Below, piece after piece: positions 25,707-39,400 of a stretch of DNA of 64,000 bases. A model generated the notes under the pieces. It saw only the letters and a program-made list of their open reading frames with translations, was not told the DNA's origin and did not search any database. Origin of the DNA: Hybos culiciformis (taxonomy: Eukaryota; Arthropoda; Insecta; Diptera; Hybotidae); NCBI GenBank assembly GCA_964007475.1, contig OZ023275.1:9031829-9095828 (forward strand). The letters run 5' to 3'. Every line of letters starts with the position of its first letter. The first letter of the stretch is position 1. Position numbers and translations under genes: made by a program.

Positions 25707-26714
25707 AGCCTATATACTAAACAATTTAAGAAATGAGTAAATGGTTTTGCAGAATTTTAATAAAAGGAGCTTAACATTTAAATTAATATTCATGTGTTTT
25801 ATCTTTAATATTTGAGATCTTATACATATATTTAATCTCTACAATGTACATAAGTATGTATACATTGGTACATACATGGTATACGTACTTGTACCCATAC
25901 ATTTCATGTAAATTTTATGTAGAATAAATTATTTCAAAAACTTAAAAATGGTAATGGATTTATGCAAGCAAATATTATAATAAAATTGTATTTTAAAGAA
26001 AACCATTATAATTTCTACGATGACGACCACTATATAAATTGTACAAAATATATTCATTTGGAGTTTTTGAATTCATGAATTAGATTCCTTATCTTTTTTT
26101 TTTTTTTCCATTTACTAAATACAATGAAAATCATTATATTATGTATATAGATAGCTCAAGAAAATTAAATTCGGAATAAGTGTGACAAGCGAATTTTATG
26201 ACATGAAAATATAATAAAAATATGTCATATGAATCGTATAATTACTTATTTTTATTAATATTTATTAAATGTTTTTACATACCTTATATTTTCTATTTGT
26301 TTTGCTAAATTTTAATAAATTGAAACCTCTTTCAGAAATAATTTGAAAATTCATGTGTTGGATATTAGCATAGAATTATAAATAACTTTAATAATTATTA
26401 ATTTATTTTTAAGAGGGCATATTTGTGAATGTTTTATAATGATTCATTCATTATTTACCATATCTTCATAAAACCAACCCACGGGCGATTATAAATATGA
26501 AATTTAATGAATAGTCCTTTAATTTGTGTGTATAATATATACTTAATCACATACAATTATTTATTCATTTTGAAAAGGATTTAAATTTCCTTAAATATCA
26601 ATAGAATATAATAATTTTTGTTTAGAAATAAAATGATTTAGATTTTGTAATATAAGGAATAACCTGTTTTAATTTTTTGTTCTTGAAGTTTGATTTGTTC
26701 AGACGAAGAATTGA
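25707..26714. other. A+T-rich non-coding stretch
   Basis: Spacer between two small transposon-like units, with short poly-T runs and no coding signature. I see nothing further in it. Confidence 0.55.
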
Positions 26715-26716
26715 TA

Positions 26717-27003
26717 TCGTCCATGAAACAGAAATATATCCTATCACGAAGTTTTGTCAATTTTGAGGTAATGATGCATTATTATGTACTTTTTGATGAC
26801 GCGTCGATCACTCGTACTCAAAAAAATTAGAAAAAATCCAATACATGCTTTTTGAGCATATTTAGAAAATTTACTATCAATTTGACACATATTTTTGTAA
26901 CGGAAAAAGTACTATCACCAATTACTTCTGAGCAAAATATCCGCTAGCGTGCCAAAAATCCGGTTTTTCTTTCCTCATGTAAATTTTCCTGTTTCATGGA
27001 CGG
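26717..27003. mobile_element. TA-flanked MITE, CCGTCCATGAAACAG ends
   Basis: The left end (26717) reads TCGTCCATGAAACAG and the right end, reverse-complemented from 27003, reads CCGTCCATGAAACAGGAAA. That is a 15-bp inverted repeat with one mismatch. The element is bounded by TA on both sides (26715-26716 and 27004-27005), the target duplication of the Tc1/mariner superfamily. The 287-bp interior has more G+C than its flanks (gacgcgtcgatcactcg, ccgctagcgtgcc) and no transposase frame. Confidence 0.8.
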
Positions 27004-27924
27004 TATGTATATTCTAACTATATAGTCTTTATGGTCCTACATTGAAATATACATATATCACTCTATATTTCTTCTGATGGATGCATATAATTTTTAACTT
27101 CAAAACATATTTCATATTATTATTTACATTTTCATCAATTTAATGAAAATCAGGTTTAAATATTAAAATTGAAATTTCATAAAAAAAAAAATATTTTTTC
27201 TCAATATCCTAGAAAATCCTAGTAACAACAAGCTTATAATCTGCTTTGATTTTGAGATATTTAAAAAAAAAATAAAATAAAAAATGTTTGCCATGGAAAT
27301 TTTGAATATTTTCGTGAACAATTATTTTTCCTGTCAAAATGAAAATAGGGTATAGCAATTGAATATTAAATTAATAGTATTTTTGTTTATAACGTGGATT
27401 TTATTTTATTTTTTTTTAAAGGTGGAATGAAGATAAATGGATTTTAAAATAAAAAAAATAAAAAATAAAATTAAAAAAAAGTATATATAAATGTCTACAT
27501 ACACATTTCATTCAAATTAATTTTTTTATTTTTATTCTTATTTAACTTTATTTTTTTCCATATAAGGAACATCTAAAAAAATATTGTAATTCCTACTTAA
27601 GTACGTATTTCTTTTCCTTTTATTTTTTTTTTTTTTTTGCAAAGTATAATATGTAAATCATTATTAATTTATAAAATAATTGTTCATAGGAATTTATTAA
27701 AATTAATTTAATATTGAATATTCACATTATTTATTTATAATTCTAAAAACATTGAATCTCTCGACGTAAATTTAGTTTTTCTAGAAAAGAAAATTTTATT
27801 GTTTCGAGAGAAAATTTATCTTTTCATAGAAGTAAATTTATTATTGGAAAATTACCATTTTTATGTTCAATTATGAAAATAAACATAATAATAAGCAATA
27901 TTTAATATATATTTGTACTCGACG

Positions 27925-27944
27925 TTTTTTTTTTTTTTTTTTTT
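27925..27944. repeat. Poly-T tract, 20 bases
   Basis: This is the longest uninterrupted homopolymer I noted. Others of 17 to 19 bases occur at 31734-31752, 34120-34138, 44630-44646 and 47530-47547. Such tracts are common across the window and no insertion boundary is visible beside this one. Confidence 0.85.
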
Positions 27945-29104
27945 CAACAACACATGTTAGCTCGTTAGAAGTCCTTGATAGCATGCACAATCATGGAATT
28001 TTGAAATTTTGTCAGTTGGAGCAGTTTGCCAATGTTTAAACTTAGTATAATTACGATTTTTTCGTTGTATTTTCATATAATACTAAAAATTTTAAAATAT
28101 AAAAAAAAAAAACCATTGTAAACAATTTATTTTTAGGTTTATAATAATTAAGATTTTGTTTTATATTTAGACTATATATATTCATTCACTCATTCAAAAC
28201 TTAAGAGATTAAATAAATCATATCTCAGCTGGGTATCCTAAATATAATTTACAAAGTAATTTGTAATAATTATACAATTTTTTTTTTTTTTTGCTTAAAT
28301 GTGGCTTATATGTACATATTTATTCTATATATATATATTTTTTTTTTTATTTGTTTAGGCACACAATCTTTTGTTTTAAAAATGTGGAGGAAAAATAAAA
28401 AAAAATTCCGGAGGCCTTATTGTTATCTGTGCGAAAGATATTATTTTCTTTTTATAATTAGTGTCTTGTTATAATTTCGTCCTTGGAGATAATAAAAGAT
28501 ATTTTTAGTATATATTTATATAAGTATAATTTTCATTTGTTGTTTTATTTTTTTTTTGTCATTTTCTTTTGTGTTAACTACTCTTGTAATTAGATACTAA
28601 AATTAGGCCTCGAAAACTTTCTTATACCATTTTATTATTATACAAAGAGTGAAGGATGAACAGTGCTATTATTGATTTTTTATTTTCTTCTATCCTTTTT
28701 GAATAAACTTTAAGAAATGAAAATTTAATGGAAATTATATTATATACAATGATTTTATTGTTGAGGTGTTATTATATATATTATTTTATTTATATATATT
28801 AAAATATCATATTATTGTTACTTCTGTAATAAAGGAAAAAAAACCCCAAAATTATATTTGCTACAAAATTATATTTCAAAAAAACTGACAAATAAGCAAC
28901 ACCAAAATAATTCAACTGCAATAATTAGGTTTGAAACGAAGTACAAGTAGTATGAATTATAAAACCATTATAAACAAAAAAAAAAATATTTTGCATAAAT
29001 GTTTACAAGCCGAAGGACATGAGGGATTAAAAAATCCATGCAAATATTTTTTCATTTTTATTTTTATTCGTTGTCAGTTCCTGCAGATAAAACCTATTAT
29101 TTTT

Positions 29105-29188
29105 ATGGTAAACATAAAATTATTAATTTTATTGTGTAACTGTTATTTAATTTTCACAGTGACCACATTTGTAAATGCCAAACAATAA
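29105..29188 (+). other. Short open frame resembling a signal peptide, unassigned
   Basis: From an ATG at 29105 the frame encodes 27 residues, beginning MVNIKLLILLCNCYLIF and ending in a V-N-A-K-Q stretch before the stop. It has a charged residue near the start, a hydrophobic core and a small-residue ending, like an insect secretory signal peptide. A GTAAAT word inside the last codons could act as a splice donor. No downstream exon was recognised. In A+T-rich DNA hydrophobic frames arise easily, so chance is the leading explanation. Confidence 0.15.
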
Positions 29189-32100
29189 CACAAAATAGTT
29201 TTCCAATGGCGAAAATCCTTTAAAAAAATCCTTTAAAGGTTTTTTTTTATGCAGGTGTGATTTATATTGCTTTTGGCACAATATAATTTTGTAATTGGAA
29301 TTAGACGAAAAAAATAAAAACAAAATTACTATTTTTTAAATTTCTAATTCATTTGATTTACTTTTGATAAAAGTTATGAGGATGAAAGTTTGGTCAAAAT
29401 CAATAATGAATTATAAGACTAAAATTTATTTTTGCATTGTACATCATAACAACGAAATAAAAGTTAATTTTTGGTTTCATTTCTATTAAACAAATTTGTT
29501 ATTGCGGTGCTGAAGTCCTTAAATGACCATCTAATATTTTATATTCAAATAGTCATTTATATTGATTGATTTTTATCTCTACACTTCATCGATATTTTTT
29601 GAAGTACACATACACACTTCTTCGGGTCAAAAGTAATTTAAATCTTAATAATGTATTTAATCAAATCAATGACACTTAATACCAAATATAAGATATAAAG
29701 AATATTCGTAGACTTATCCACAAATATAAAAGATAAAAATATAATATCGATAAATTTCTCATTTTGTCTGTAATTGGTATATATTTGACATATTTACTAT
29801 TTATGTATACAATTTTATATCATCCATCTATTTAGGATTTTTTTTTTCTCTTAATGAATTTTCAATAAGATCAAGTACCTTTTATAAATTTTATGACTAA
29901 TAAAAAATTATGGTCATTATTTTCTTAAATCTTTTATATAAATTTATTTTTATTTTTTTTATATAATATTTTTTCCAGACACTTAATCAAATATTGAATA
30001 AAAAAAAAAAATTGGATTTTTATGCTTAATTAGTTAGACAAGAATTAATATTTACATTTTACTTTTCTAATTTATAAAATTATCTATCTACAACCTATCT
30101 CTATTTTTTGAATAAATAATAATGTCTACATTTTTTATTTACATTGTAAAAAGGTGTGTGTATATACTTTGAAAGTTAATTTGATGGAAGTACACTATAT
30201 ATACATATTTTATTTAAAAAAGAGGATTCGAATCAATTAAAGTTGAGTATAAGTATAATTTAATATTATTATATATATTTATGATTGTGACAAGACATTT
30301 CTTATATTAAAATTCAATACGTAATATGTTTAATTGTTATTGGATTATAACATTTACTTCAACAATAGATTTTGCTTTTTCAATACCAATAAGTTGTATT
30401 GGATTTTATTTTAAAGTTTTGGATTTTAAAAAAATTTTCAAAATAATGAGAACGATGAGTGATATTAGAAATATGACCATTTTCTTTAAAATACTATATA
30501 TTTAATCATTAAACTATTTGGCTGCAATTTATTCCGACTTTTATTGCATTAGAAAAATTAACTTGTTATACATGACCTAGATATTTTTTAATGCATATTA
30601 TAAACTACATATCATCTTGTATACTATGGGTATATTATAAATATGTATACATGTTGTCATTTTACATCAATATTTAATCTGGCAATTTTTATCTATATTT
30701 GATTTAAATTTGATTTGTAACAACCTCGACTCTGTTTATACAATAATATATTTAATATACTCAACATTTGTAGAACATACTAAATATGTATATATTTAAA
30801 TAATGAAAGTTTTATGCGTAAGCTGAAGAAAAATTACAATGATTAAGCCTATTTTTATATACTTTTAATAACATTAAAAATAAAAATGTTCAAAATAAAA
30901 TGAAAATTTATGTATAAAATTTATGTACAAATTCCATGACATAAAAATCTACTAACATTTCAGAATATCTAAAAAATTGAAAAATTTCCATTATCTACTG
31001 AAAAATTATTTAAATTTTTTTTCATGCTTTTTTGTTGTGCAACAAATGAAATTCTAATAGAGAAAAAAAATTTGTTTTTTTTTGTTTTAATCCCAATAAG
31101 TGCATAAAAATAAGTACATAAAAAATACTAAATCAGAAATTTGATTTAATTAAAAATCTCAACATTAACCACACCTGTTTAATGGATATACTTCTGTCTG
31201 GCTACATACAATGAACAAGTTAGTATTATAGCTTTTGTATCTTCTTTAAATTTTTGGGACAACTTATTAAAAAAGTTTTACGATTCTGTCTTTAAGAAAA
31301 AGTTAGAAGAGACAATTATGGATTTTTCTGATGAAGGGAAGATTAATTTTATTATGTTGTTTTGATATGTTTATCTTATTGATTAAAATCTTCGATTTTA
31401 GATGTTATGATCACAATAATTTACTTTTGAAATTACCTAAATACTACACCCCCTAGAATTTTAATTATATAGAAATTGTAATTTCCCTGAAATAAAATGA
31501 GCATACATTTTATATCTAAAGTGAATCACTTTAAATATGAAATTTTTTATAAAATTTAAAGTGAATTCCATTCAAGCTCATAATATTCAATAAAATCGAT
31601 TTAAGTGTAACATTTTATAAAGTGAACTTATAATTGACATTTTTTTTTTTTTACTATTTATTGATGAAAAAAAAAAAATTAAATAAAAATTAAACAATTT
31701 CCTGAACATGAAAAAAAATGTTGATCATTTCCCAAAAAAAAAAAAAAAAAAACAAGAAGAAAATTAAGAAAATGTATTTACAAAAACACAAAAAAAGTAC
31801 ACAACAAAGTTATTTAACTACATCAAAATGTGACGTTCATTTCCAAAATTCTATTTCGGATATTTTCCATTATTCTGTTTTATGTTTATAAAAAACTATA
31901 TAAATTCTAATTTGTTAATGTATTTATTATTCGATCAAGTTCTTGTACAAAACTAAAAACTAATTAATTTTCTTTTACTATAAAAATACAACCAATAAAT
32001 ATAAAAGTTATAGGTGACGAAAATTAATCTTAAAACAACTTTCGAAGGTTAAAAAAGATTGATTTTCGAAACAGGAAATTTATCTAAATATTAACCAGTC

Positions 32101-33438
32101 TCGATTTACCCCCACATCGTTTACTCCTTTTATAAAAACTGCAATTAATCATTTTTGCAAATAATCGACAGAAAAGTTGTATCTTTAACAAATTTTTTAA
32201 CAAAAAAAAATTAAAAATAATAACATCAGCCCTATTTGCAGGCAAAAAATAAAATGAAATTAAAAAAAAATTATTTTGACATAAGAACAAGAATAATAAA
32301 TTTACTACAAATAAAAGCTTCTTTTTTTATTATTATTATATTGCTTTAAAAGAATTATAATTCTTCCTCTCTTTTTTGTATAAAAATAATATGATGTTAT
32401 GTTCTACGTTCCAGCTGTTCGACATCAACATGTTGAGATAATTTATTTCATTCATTTCTTTTATGCTCAACTGGAATGTTGTTGAACAATTATACAATTT
32501 TTTTTGTTTTTTAAATATATTATATTTTGTTAGCATATTCATCAAAAATTGCATCACAAGCTTATTCAGTTAGGTACCATTAAAAAATTTAGCCATATAA
32601 CCTCACTTATTAATAAATGTATTTAAGAAAATCTAAACGTCGTGATGTTTATTAAGTTGATTTAGATTTACCCGATGTTATCATTGTTAAATTGCTTATT
32701 CGTACTTATTAAGTAGGTACGAAGTTGTTGCGAACATTTTATCACAAAATTTATGTTCCCTTTACATTTTAAGGTTGAATTTGGAGAAAAAAAAAAAATC
32801 TGGAAATTATGTTCGTTTGGGTAATAAAAAAAAAAGACAACAACTGAAATTTTTTGCGTGTCAGGATCATAAGAAAAAGTTAAAAAAGGAAGTATTAGAA
32901 AAAACTTTGTACCTAAAATTAACATTATTATCCTTGAAGAAAACTCAACTTTTGTATATTTTTTTTTTTTGGCAAAAAATAAAAACATGTGAATAAGATG
33001 AATAATCATATAACTTTTTGTCTAAATAAAGGACATTTTAATGACGTGCTTATTTATGTCACTTTCATTAAAAGTAAAGATAATAAAGATAGAACAAAAA
33101 TTTTACTATAGTTGTTAATTTTTATGTATATATACATAGAGTCTTTAAAAGCATAATGAAGTAATATCAACCAGAAAGTGTAGAAAATGATTAATTGCAA
33201 AAGTTTTGTCAACCAACAACTCGTATTATTCAAATAAAACTCTTTTTAGATATTTTTTTTTTGGAAGAAAAAATTACAAATAGTCAAACTTAATTAAATT
33301 TGTGCGCAACATATTTAAGATAAACATTTGATGAGTTTTGTACATTTTATATGCTAATTATTCAAGTTGAACATTTCTTTCGTTACTTTGTGAAAAAAAT
33401 TATATTAAATATTTATGACATAACCTTATGAAAAATTA

Positions 33439-33682
33439 TATCCCAAACGTGAACGAATAAAAAACAGTAGGTAAATTTATTGAGACTTAAGCTCTGTATG
33501 TTTTGACGAAGAAAGCATCTTTCTAGAAGAGAGTACCCTACATGTGTATTCTGAGTAGAATACAACGGAAAAAGGAAATGACATAATGACCATAGATATA
33601 CAAAAACGGCATACAAACTAGTAAGAAATGTCTTATTAATCTGATTGCTATCACTAACTGGACTTGTTTTTCCACGATTCAC
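33439..33682. other. Higher-G+C island with coding-like text on both strands, unassigned
   Basis: The island is richer in G+C than its flanks. On the minus strand an open frame of 89 codons spans 33413-33682 but opens on a non-ATG codon. On the + strand, frame 33439 gives charged, protein-like segments (for example CFDEESIFLEESTLHVYSE) broken by several stops. I do not recognise a family. It could be an eroded exon or transposon piece; which strand was coding is undecided. Confidence 0.25.
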
Positions 33683-34550
33683 AAAGACAGATTTTTAAAA
33701 AAACCACATGAAATAAAACTAAAGTTAATGTAGAATCATAGAAAAAATAATAAATTTATGTACCAAACTATAATTCTAATTAAGTAATATCATATTTTTC
33801 TTATTTATTATATTTATATTCTACTTTTGGTATGACAAATAAAAACATTTTATTATTATGGTATCATATTAAATGAAATTTCATATTATATTAATTTAAT
33901 GAAATATACTTCAAAAAAGCATATTCTTAATTTACCAAAAATCCTTCTTTAATAACTTTCAAAATAAACAAATAAATAATTTTTAATTTGTAAAATACTA
34001 ATCCTTAAGTCCAAGTTACATAAAATTTTTAAAGCATTAATATATATAATAATAAATTTTATCTACAAGGAAAAGAAAGTTTAAAAAGTTTTGATTTTTG
34101 TTTTATTTATTTTTTTTTTTTTTTTTTTCAAACTGAAACTATACTTATTTTGTTTTTCGAGAGTGGATTTAATGTTTTTTATTTTAAAAGTTTCTGTTTA
34201 TTTATTCTATTCCATTTATTCAGGATATACATATCGTACATAAAAATTATTTTGTGTTTGTTTCCATAACAAAACATTAAAACTAGGAATCATGTTCAAA
34301 TTAGTGTCAGAGACATTTCTTTCATGTTTTGTAGTAAGGCTAGAGTTCAAAAAAAATTTTGTATGTGATAATTTAGAAGTCTAAAAAGACTGCAAGAAAA
34401 GATGTGTGTAAAGATGTGTTCCATCGTGCTTAAGGTTCAGCTAAACTAGCTTGATTAGTTTCGCGCTTGAGTAAAGCGCTTGTGTTTAAATTTTCTAATT
34501 TCCTTATACAAAACAGTAACCTTTAAAAGCCTCAATATTAAACATTTCGA

Positions 34551-34664
34551 TTGCACGAATCTCTGAAAAGCCCCTATTATTGCAGTGAACACGCGAAATT
34601 GTTAAAAATGTCTTTAGAAAATGATTGTAGGAACCCAAAAAAAAATGTTAGGTGCTCCGAGATT
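34551..34664 (+). other. Protein-like open stretch with C-x2-H and spaced cysteines, unassigned
   Basis: The frame reads with unusually protein-like composition: SPYYCSEHAKLLKMSLENDC, then RNPKKNVRCSEI, before turning into hydrophobic A+T-rich text. A stop lies just upstream (34539-34541) and there is no ATG at the start, so this would be an internal exon or a relic. The cysteine and histidine spacing (CSEH, then two more Cys) is reminiscent of a metal-binding segment, but I cannot name the domain. The 34.3-34.5 kb stretch before it is also a little richer in G+C. Confidence 0.3.
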
Positions 34665-36240
34665 ATACACATTTTTTATTTTTTATTTCTTTATCTATTT
34701 CAACCAATTTTTAAAGCATTGTCAATAAAACACAATTCGTAAAACAAAAAATGCACCACAACTTTGTCAATAAATTTTTTATGACCTACAGCCATTTTCG
34801 CAAATTTTTTATTCCCATATAGTTAGTCCACCAAAAAAAGGAATACACACTTTCTTATATTATGTATATTATGTACTATAAAATTATATAGTATAAAAAT
34901 CTTTTTAAATCATTGCAACATCTTTCAGATAAAAAGAATATAATTTTTTTTTCAAACAAACTATTAAGATAATTTTTTAAATAGAGGAAATTCCATTTGA
35001 AATGGAAATAAAAAAATTGGATTAAGAAATGGATTCAGAAATAAAGTGTGGTAAAAGTTTCATGAATTGTTTCCTTTTTTATAAAATTTTAAAATTATTT
35101 ACATTATAATAAGAACATTATGCTCATGTTATACAATTACGCACGTATTATATAGTTATCGTTATTATTATTTCATATATACGTTATTTTAGAAACAAAA
35201 GTTTATCGCATTTGCATATCTTCATTTTTAAATAATTTTTCTAAATCATATAAAAGTTTTTTTCTTCTACAAAATATTTCCATTTACCATTAAAAGCATA
35301 ATAAAACTAGATGTAGTTTGTAGTCAACTTAAAAGAAATTCAAATTGTTTATTTAAAATTTTTGTTTTACGTTCCTGATTTGCAAAAAAAAAAAAAGAAA
35401 AAAGTTTTCTGCAAACCCTTAATCAAATAAACTAGGTTTCCGAATTCTGTTCTACACTAAGTAGTAATCTATACAACCATTTGATGCAAAACTTCTTTTT
35501 AACAAACTTTTTTCAAAATAAACTTGTAACTTCTGTAATAGTTAAAATAGTTTTAATAGTGAAAAATAATTAAAATAAAATTTATATATGTACAGTACAG
35601 TACATATTTAAAATAGAAAACTTTTAAAATAGTTTTGCCTCAGAAGCCACAAAATAAAAGTTTTGATTAACCTAAACCTAAATTTCTACACCGTAACCAC
35701 AAATTGTTCCTTTCACCAATTTATGAACATTTTAATTATTTTCAACAAGTATGTTTGAGTGGTACATAACGATTGTGCCAAGAAAAAAAAAATAAAAATG
35801 TACAATATATATAGAGTACATAAAAATTATATATGTAATATTATGTAAGTTCGGTTTTCTTATTTAAAAATTTTTTTTTTGTCTCACTTAGTTATGCTAT
35901 ATTATGTATATACTTAGTTACATTGTGTGTATATAAATAAAAGTTTTTGCAAGTATATAATGTTTTTTACAGTTTTTTTTTATGATACTATGAATTCAAA
36001 GACAATAATTGATAATTGATACATATATTTATAAATTTTTTTAATTTTTATTGTTATGTCATTACTGTCAAAATAAATTTTTTTAGTAGATAAGTACTGT
36101 GAATATACATAATAAATCTATACTTCTAATTATGGTTGTCAAATTCTGTAATTTTCAAAAACATATGTTTTTCAATTTTTTGATTTTTTTGTATTAGTTT
36201 CCGTTGATTTCTGTTTCCTTCAAAAAAAAAAAAATTTAAA

Positions 36241-36422
36241 ATGAAATGTTGCATTGAAGGGTGCAAATCCGTTTACAAAAAGGAATGCAAATTATGTTTT
36301 TAAAGGTAAATTGTAAATTTTTAATCTGTATTCTTTAAATTTATTAATAACATTTAAATTAAAGGTTTCCGATGAATATGCCCCTAAAAAACATAGCCAT
36401 CACTAAAGAACTAAAAGAATAA
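36241..36422 (+). pseudogene. THAP-type zinc-finger relic, two pieces
   Basis: From an ATG at 36241 the frame gives MKCCIEGCKSVYKKE, which fits the start of a THAP domain (C-x4-C with GC(K)x2Y). After a probable one-base shift the text becomes NANYVFK (ending 36303), followed by a GTAAAT word that resembles a splice donor. A second piece at 36366-36422, preceded by AAAG, reads FPMNMPLKNIAITKELKE and stops. In THAP proteins an xFKFPxxxPL segment follows the first cysteine pair at about this distance. The later C-x2-H and the tryptophan are missing. I read it as a decayed THAP exon pair, which could come from a host gene or from a P-like transposon, because P transposases carry THAP domains. 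Confidence 0.45.
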
Positions 36423-39400
36423 TATGTGATATTAATAATTTTTCAAAATTATAACAAAGGCTGTAATAAATAAATATATTTAACTGATCCGTAGTAGAAG
36501 TGTTATTATTTCCGTGTTTTTTGAACAAAATATGTTAAGTTTCGTTAAATTCTATAATTTTTCCATTTAGAGGAGTCAATATTAACCCGTAGTTTTTGTC
36601 CTATATTTAACATCTCCTTTTATTTCAATTATATTCTGCTCACAATAAAATTATTATAAAAAAAAGCATTGGATTAAGGAAACTTTTCTAAAAACACCTT
36701 GAATCATAAGAAAAAATAGTCGTCAAAATCATATGGTTTTCAATTTTCTATTCAAAAAATTACTGAAATGTTTTGTATAGAAAAAATACATCATTAGAAG
36801 TATAGATCTATTACGTATATTGTACTGTGTTATTTTAAAATCATCAATAACCACATTCACATATATGATAATTTAAATATTTTTTTAACAGGTTAAAATA
36901 AAAAAAAAATTATTCTTACTGAGTAACCTGTAGGCAAAAAATAATTCTACGCAAAATATTATGTGTATGAGATATAAATATTTAAGGAACGTGCTATGAT
37001 TTTCAGCTTAAGCATTTCTAATATCATTTACTTTTTTTTTTTTTGAGAATTTTATTTTTTTTTTGAATATTTTTATACGTAGAAAAAGTATATGGTCACG
37101 TCTCCTATTCGATGAAACAAATGTTTGTCAGACATTTACGATATTTGAACATCTCTCTTCATTTGGTTAATGCTACTTTTATATTTTTACCACGTTTGAT
37201 TGCAAACATTTTAGAACTTTTTGTTTGAAACTCGTTTCAATAAGAAACTTTTAATTGATCATAAAGTAGTGCTATCAGGAAATCGTATTTGGATCTGAAG
37301 TCTACTCCAGTATTCCAATTTCAAGAAAACAATCCTTAAATTTTTGATTATTGTAAATTTGGTACCATGTTTTGAAATTACATTTCATTAACAGATATTA
37401 AAAAAATATATAGATTACCCATTAAAATACATTTTAAAATGTTAATTAAAACTTAAATATCTTACAGAAAGTATTTAGTTGTGTGAATTATCTGGACACA
37501 TTTATATATTTATAGTCCTGCATATATTTAGTATGGACAAAAAATTATCATCTATGTATCTATTTATATAAAAAAAAAATGTTAATATTCTAGTTTCGTT
37601 TATTAAACATAAAAACAAGTATAAACAACAAAGGCAAAAGTTTTTCTATGTTTCCTAAATAGTTTTCTTGCATAGTAAATTCAATTCACCATAGTAGATA
37701 ATTCGTTAGATAATCCATTGTACATTAAAATAAAAGGGATGGTGTAGTAGTAATATTTATTTAATAAAAAAAATTTTCTACGTGGATAAACACTTAACAT
37801 AACAAAAAATAAAACTTAATATTTAAAAATGTAGAAATAGTCACGTAAAAAGGCGGTTAAATATACTACATATTAACATCTAAAGCTTGGAATAAAATAA
37901 AATAAAATTTATCTGAAGGTGCGTTCATTCATTGCCTTTTATTTATATAAATAGAAAACCAAAAGAAGTTACATTGATAAGAGTTTATAGGTTTTTTACA
38001 AAAATAAAAATCAATTTCAGCTTTTATGTATTTTCTGTTCAAGAAATGAATTTTTGTTTTATAGACTAATTTTTGAGTACAATTTTCTCTAAAATATAAA
38101 AATTTAAAATTAAAATGTTTACTATTAAAAAAGTCAAATTATCGCATTAATATAGACTTGTACATGCACATTTATGTGTTATTTATATACAATTTTCCGC
38201 TCAAAATTCAAATTTTTCGGAAATTCTGAAAAACAAATTGCATAACTCAAAGAATAATTAGAAATAAGATAATAAATTAACTATTATTTAATGTACCCAC
38301 ATAATAATTATGAGGGTTTAATAATTAAATCTTATGTACACACAAAGGTTTTTATTCAAACAAAAAACATTATTTGTAAATTAAAATTTAAAGAAAATAA
38401 AAGTGGTGACCTGACCACATAACTTTTCTTTTTTAACTCATGATAATGACATTGAGATTGTTTAACATAAAATTCAATTTAATAACCATTTTGATTATAT
38501 TCAATGGTTATAAAATAATGTTACATCCTTTTTTCTACCATAGTGTTCTACTATATATTTATAAGGTTAGGGACATATAAAAAGTATTAGCCATATAATA
38601 AAAATATATATATATATTTATTTTGCCGTAAAGTTGAAAAAAAAAAATAAAATAAAATGTATAATATCTAGATATTTCCTTTTAGTTTCCTTCTAGGTTT
38701 CCTTTTTTTTTTTTTAATTTGAATAGAAAAGAATTACACGTAAAACGTAACATAAAAATTAAATTATTTGGACCAATTCACAAAAAAGAAAATAAAATCA
38801 AAAATTCAATTTCAATTGTTTTCATTTGTTCTTTTTGTTTTGTATATATTCTTTAAAAAAATTTTTTTTTGCTTATTTAAGTTCAAATTTAATGTTAAGA
38901 TAAAAAAAAAACTTTTAACATCGAACAAACCAAATTATATTATGCTAGAGAAATTATTTTCGCATAATTATTGTAATAGAAATTCACGATATGTTTCCCG
39001 TAATTAAGTTAGTTCAAGAATCTTATATGACAATTGCAAACCTACATTATTAACTTTTATATTAATGAAATCTAAATAAATTTATCACGAATACATATAA
39101 TAAAAAAAAACCTGAATTTTGATTCTGCACTGTTCTCAATTAAATGTATTATATAGTCAATGATACTATACTTTACAATATGATAATACTTTACAATTTC
39201 ACCTCTTTTAAATTTATATTATTTTATATTGATTTTTTACGTCAAATATACGCGTACATATTTAGGTAGCAATATTTTGTTTTATTTCTTAAAAAAAAAA
39301 AAAAACTTTTTCTTTGATTTAATTCAATTCAATTCAAAAAGTTTCCTTTTTTAATTTTCCTTTATTTTCTATTTCATTAAATATCCTTCTTATATTTATT

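Larger units (their letters stand above)
27006..36240. other. A+T-rich non-coding stretch with a few protein-like islands
   Basis: Mostly simple A+T-rich DNA with long homopolymers at 27925-27944 (20 T), 31734-31752 (19 A) and 34120-34138 (19 T). Three islands of higher G+C or protein-like composition are listed separately (29105-29188, 33439-33682, 34551-34664). I recognise no bounded mobile element. Confidence 0.55.

Noticed and set aside
32668..33009. 113-codon minus-strand open frame
   Set aside because: It is rich in Phe, Lys and Ile, lies over poly-A/poly-T tracts, and the complementary strand is open as well. There is no recognisable domain.
38482..38511. 9-bp hairpin ATAACCATT/AATGGTTAT as an RNA element
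   Set aside because: Short A+T-rich hairpins are expected often in this composition. There is no flanking duplication or terminator-like context.
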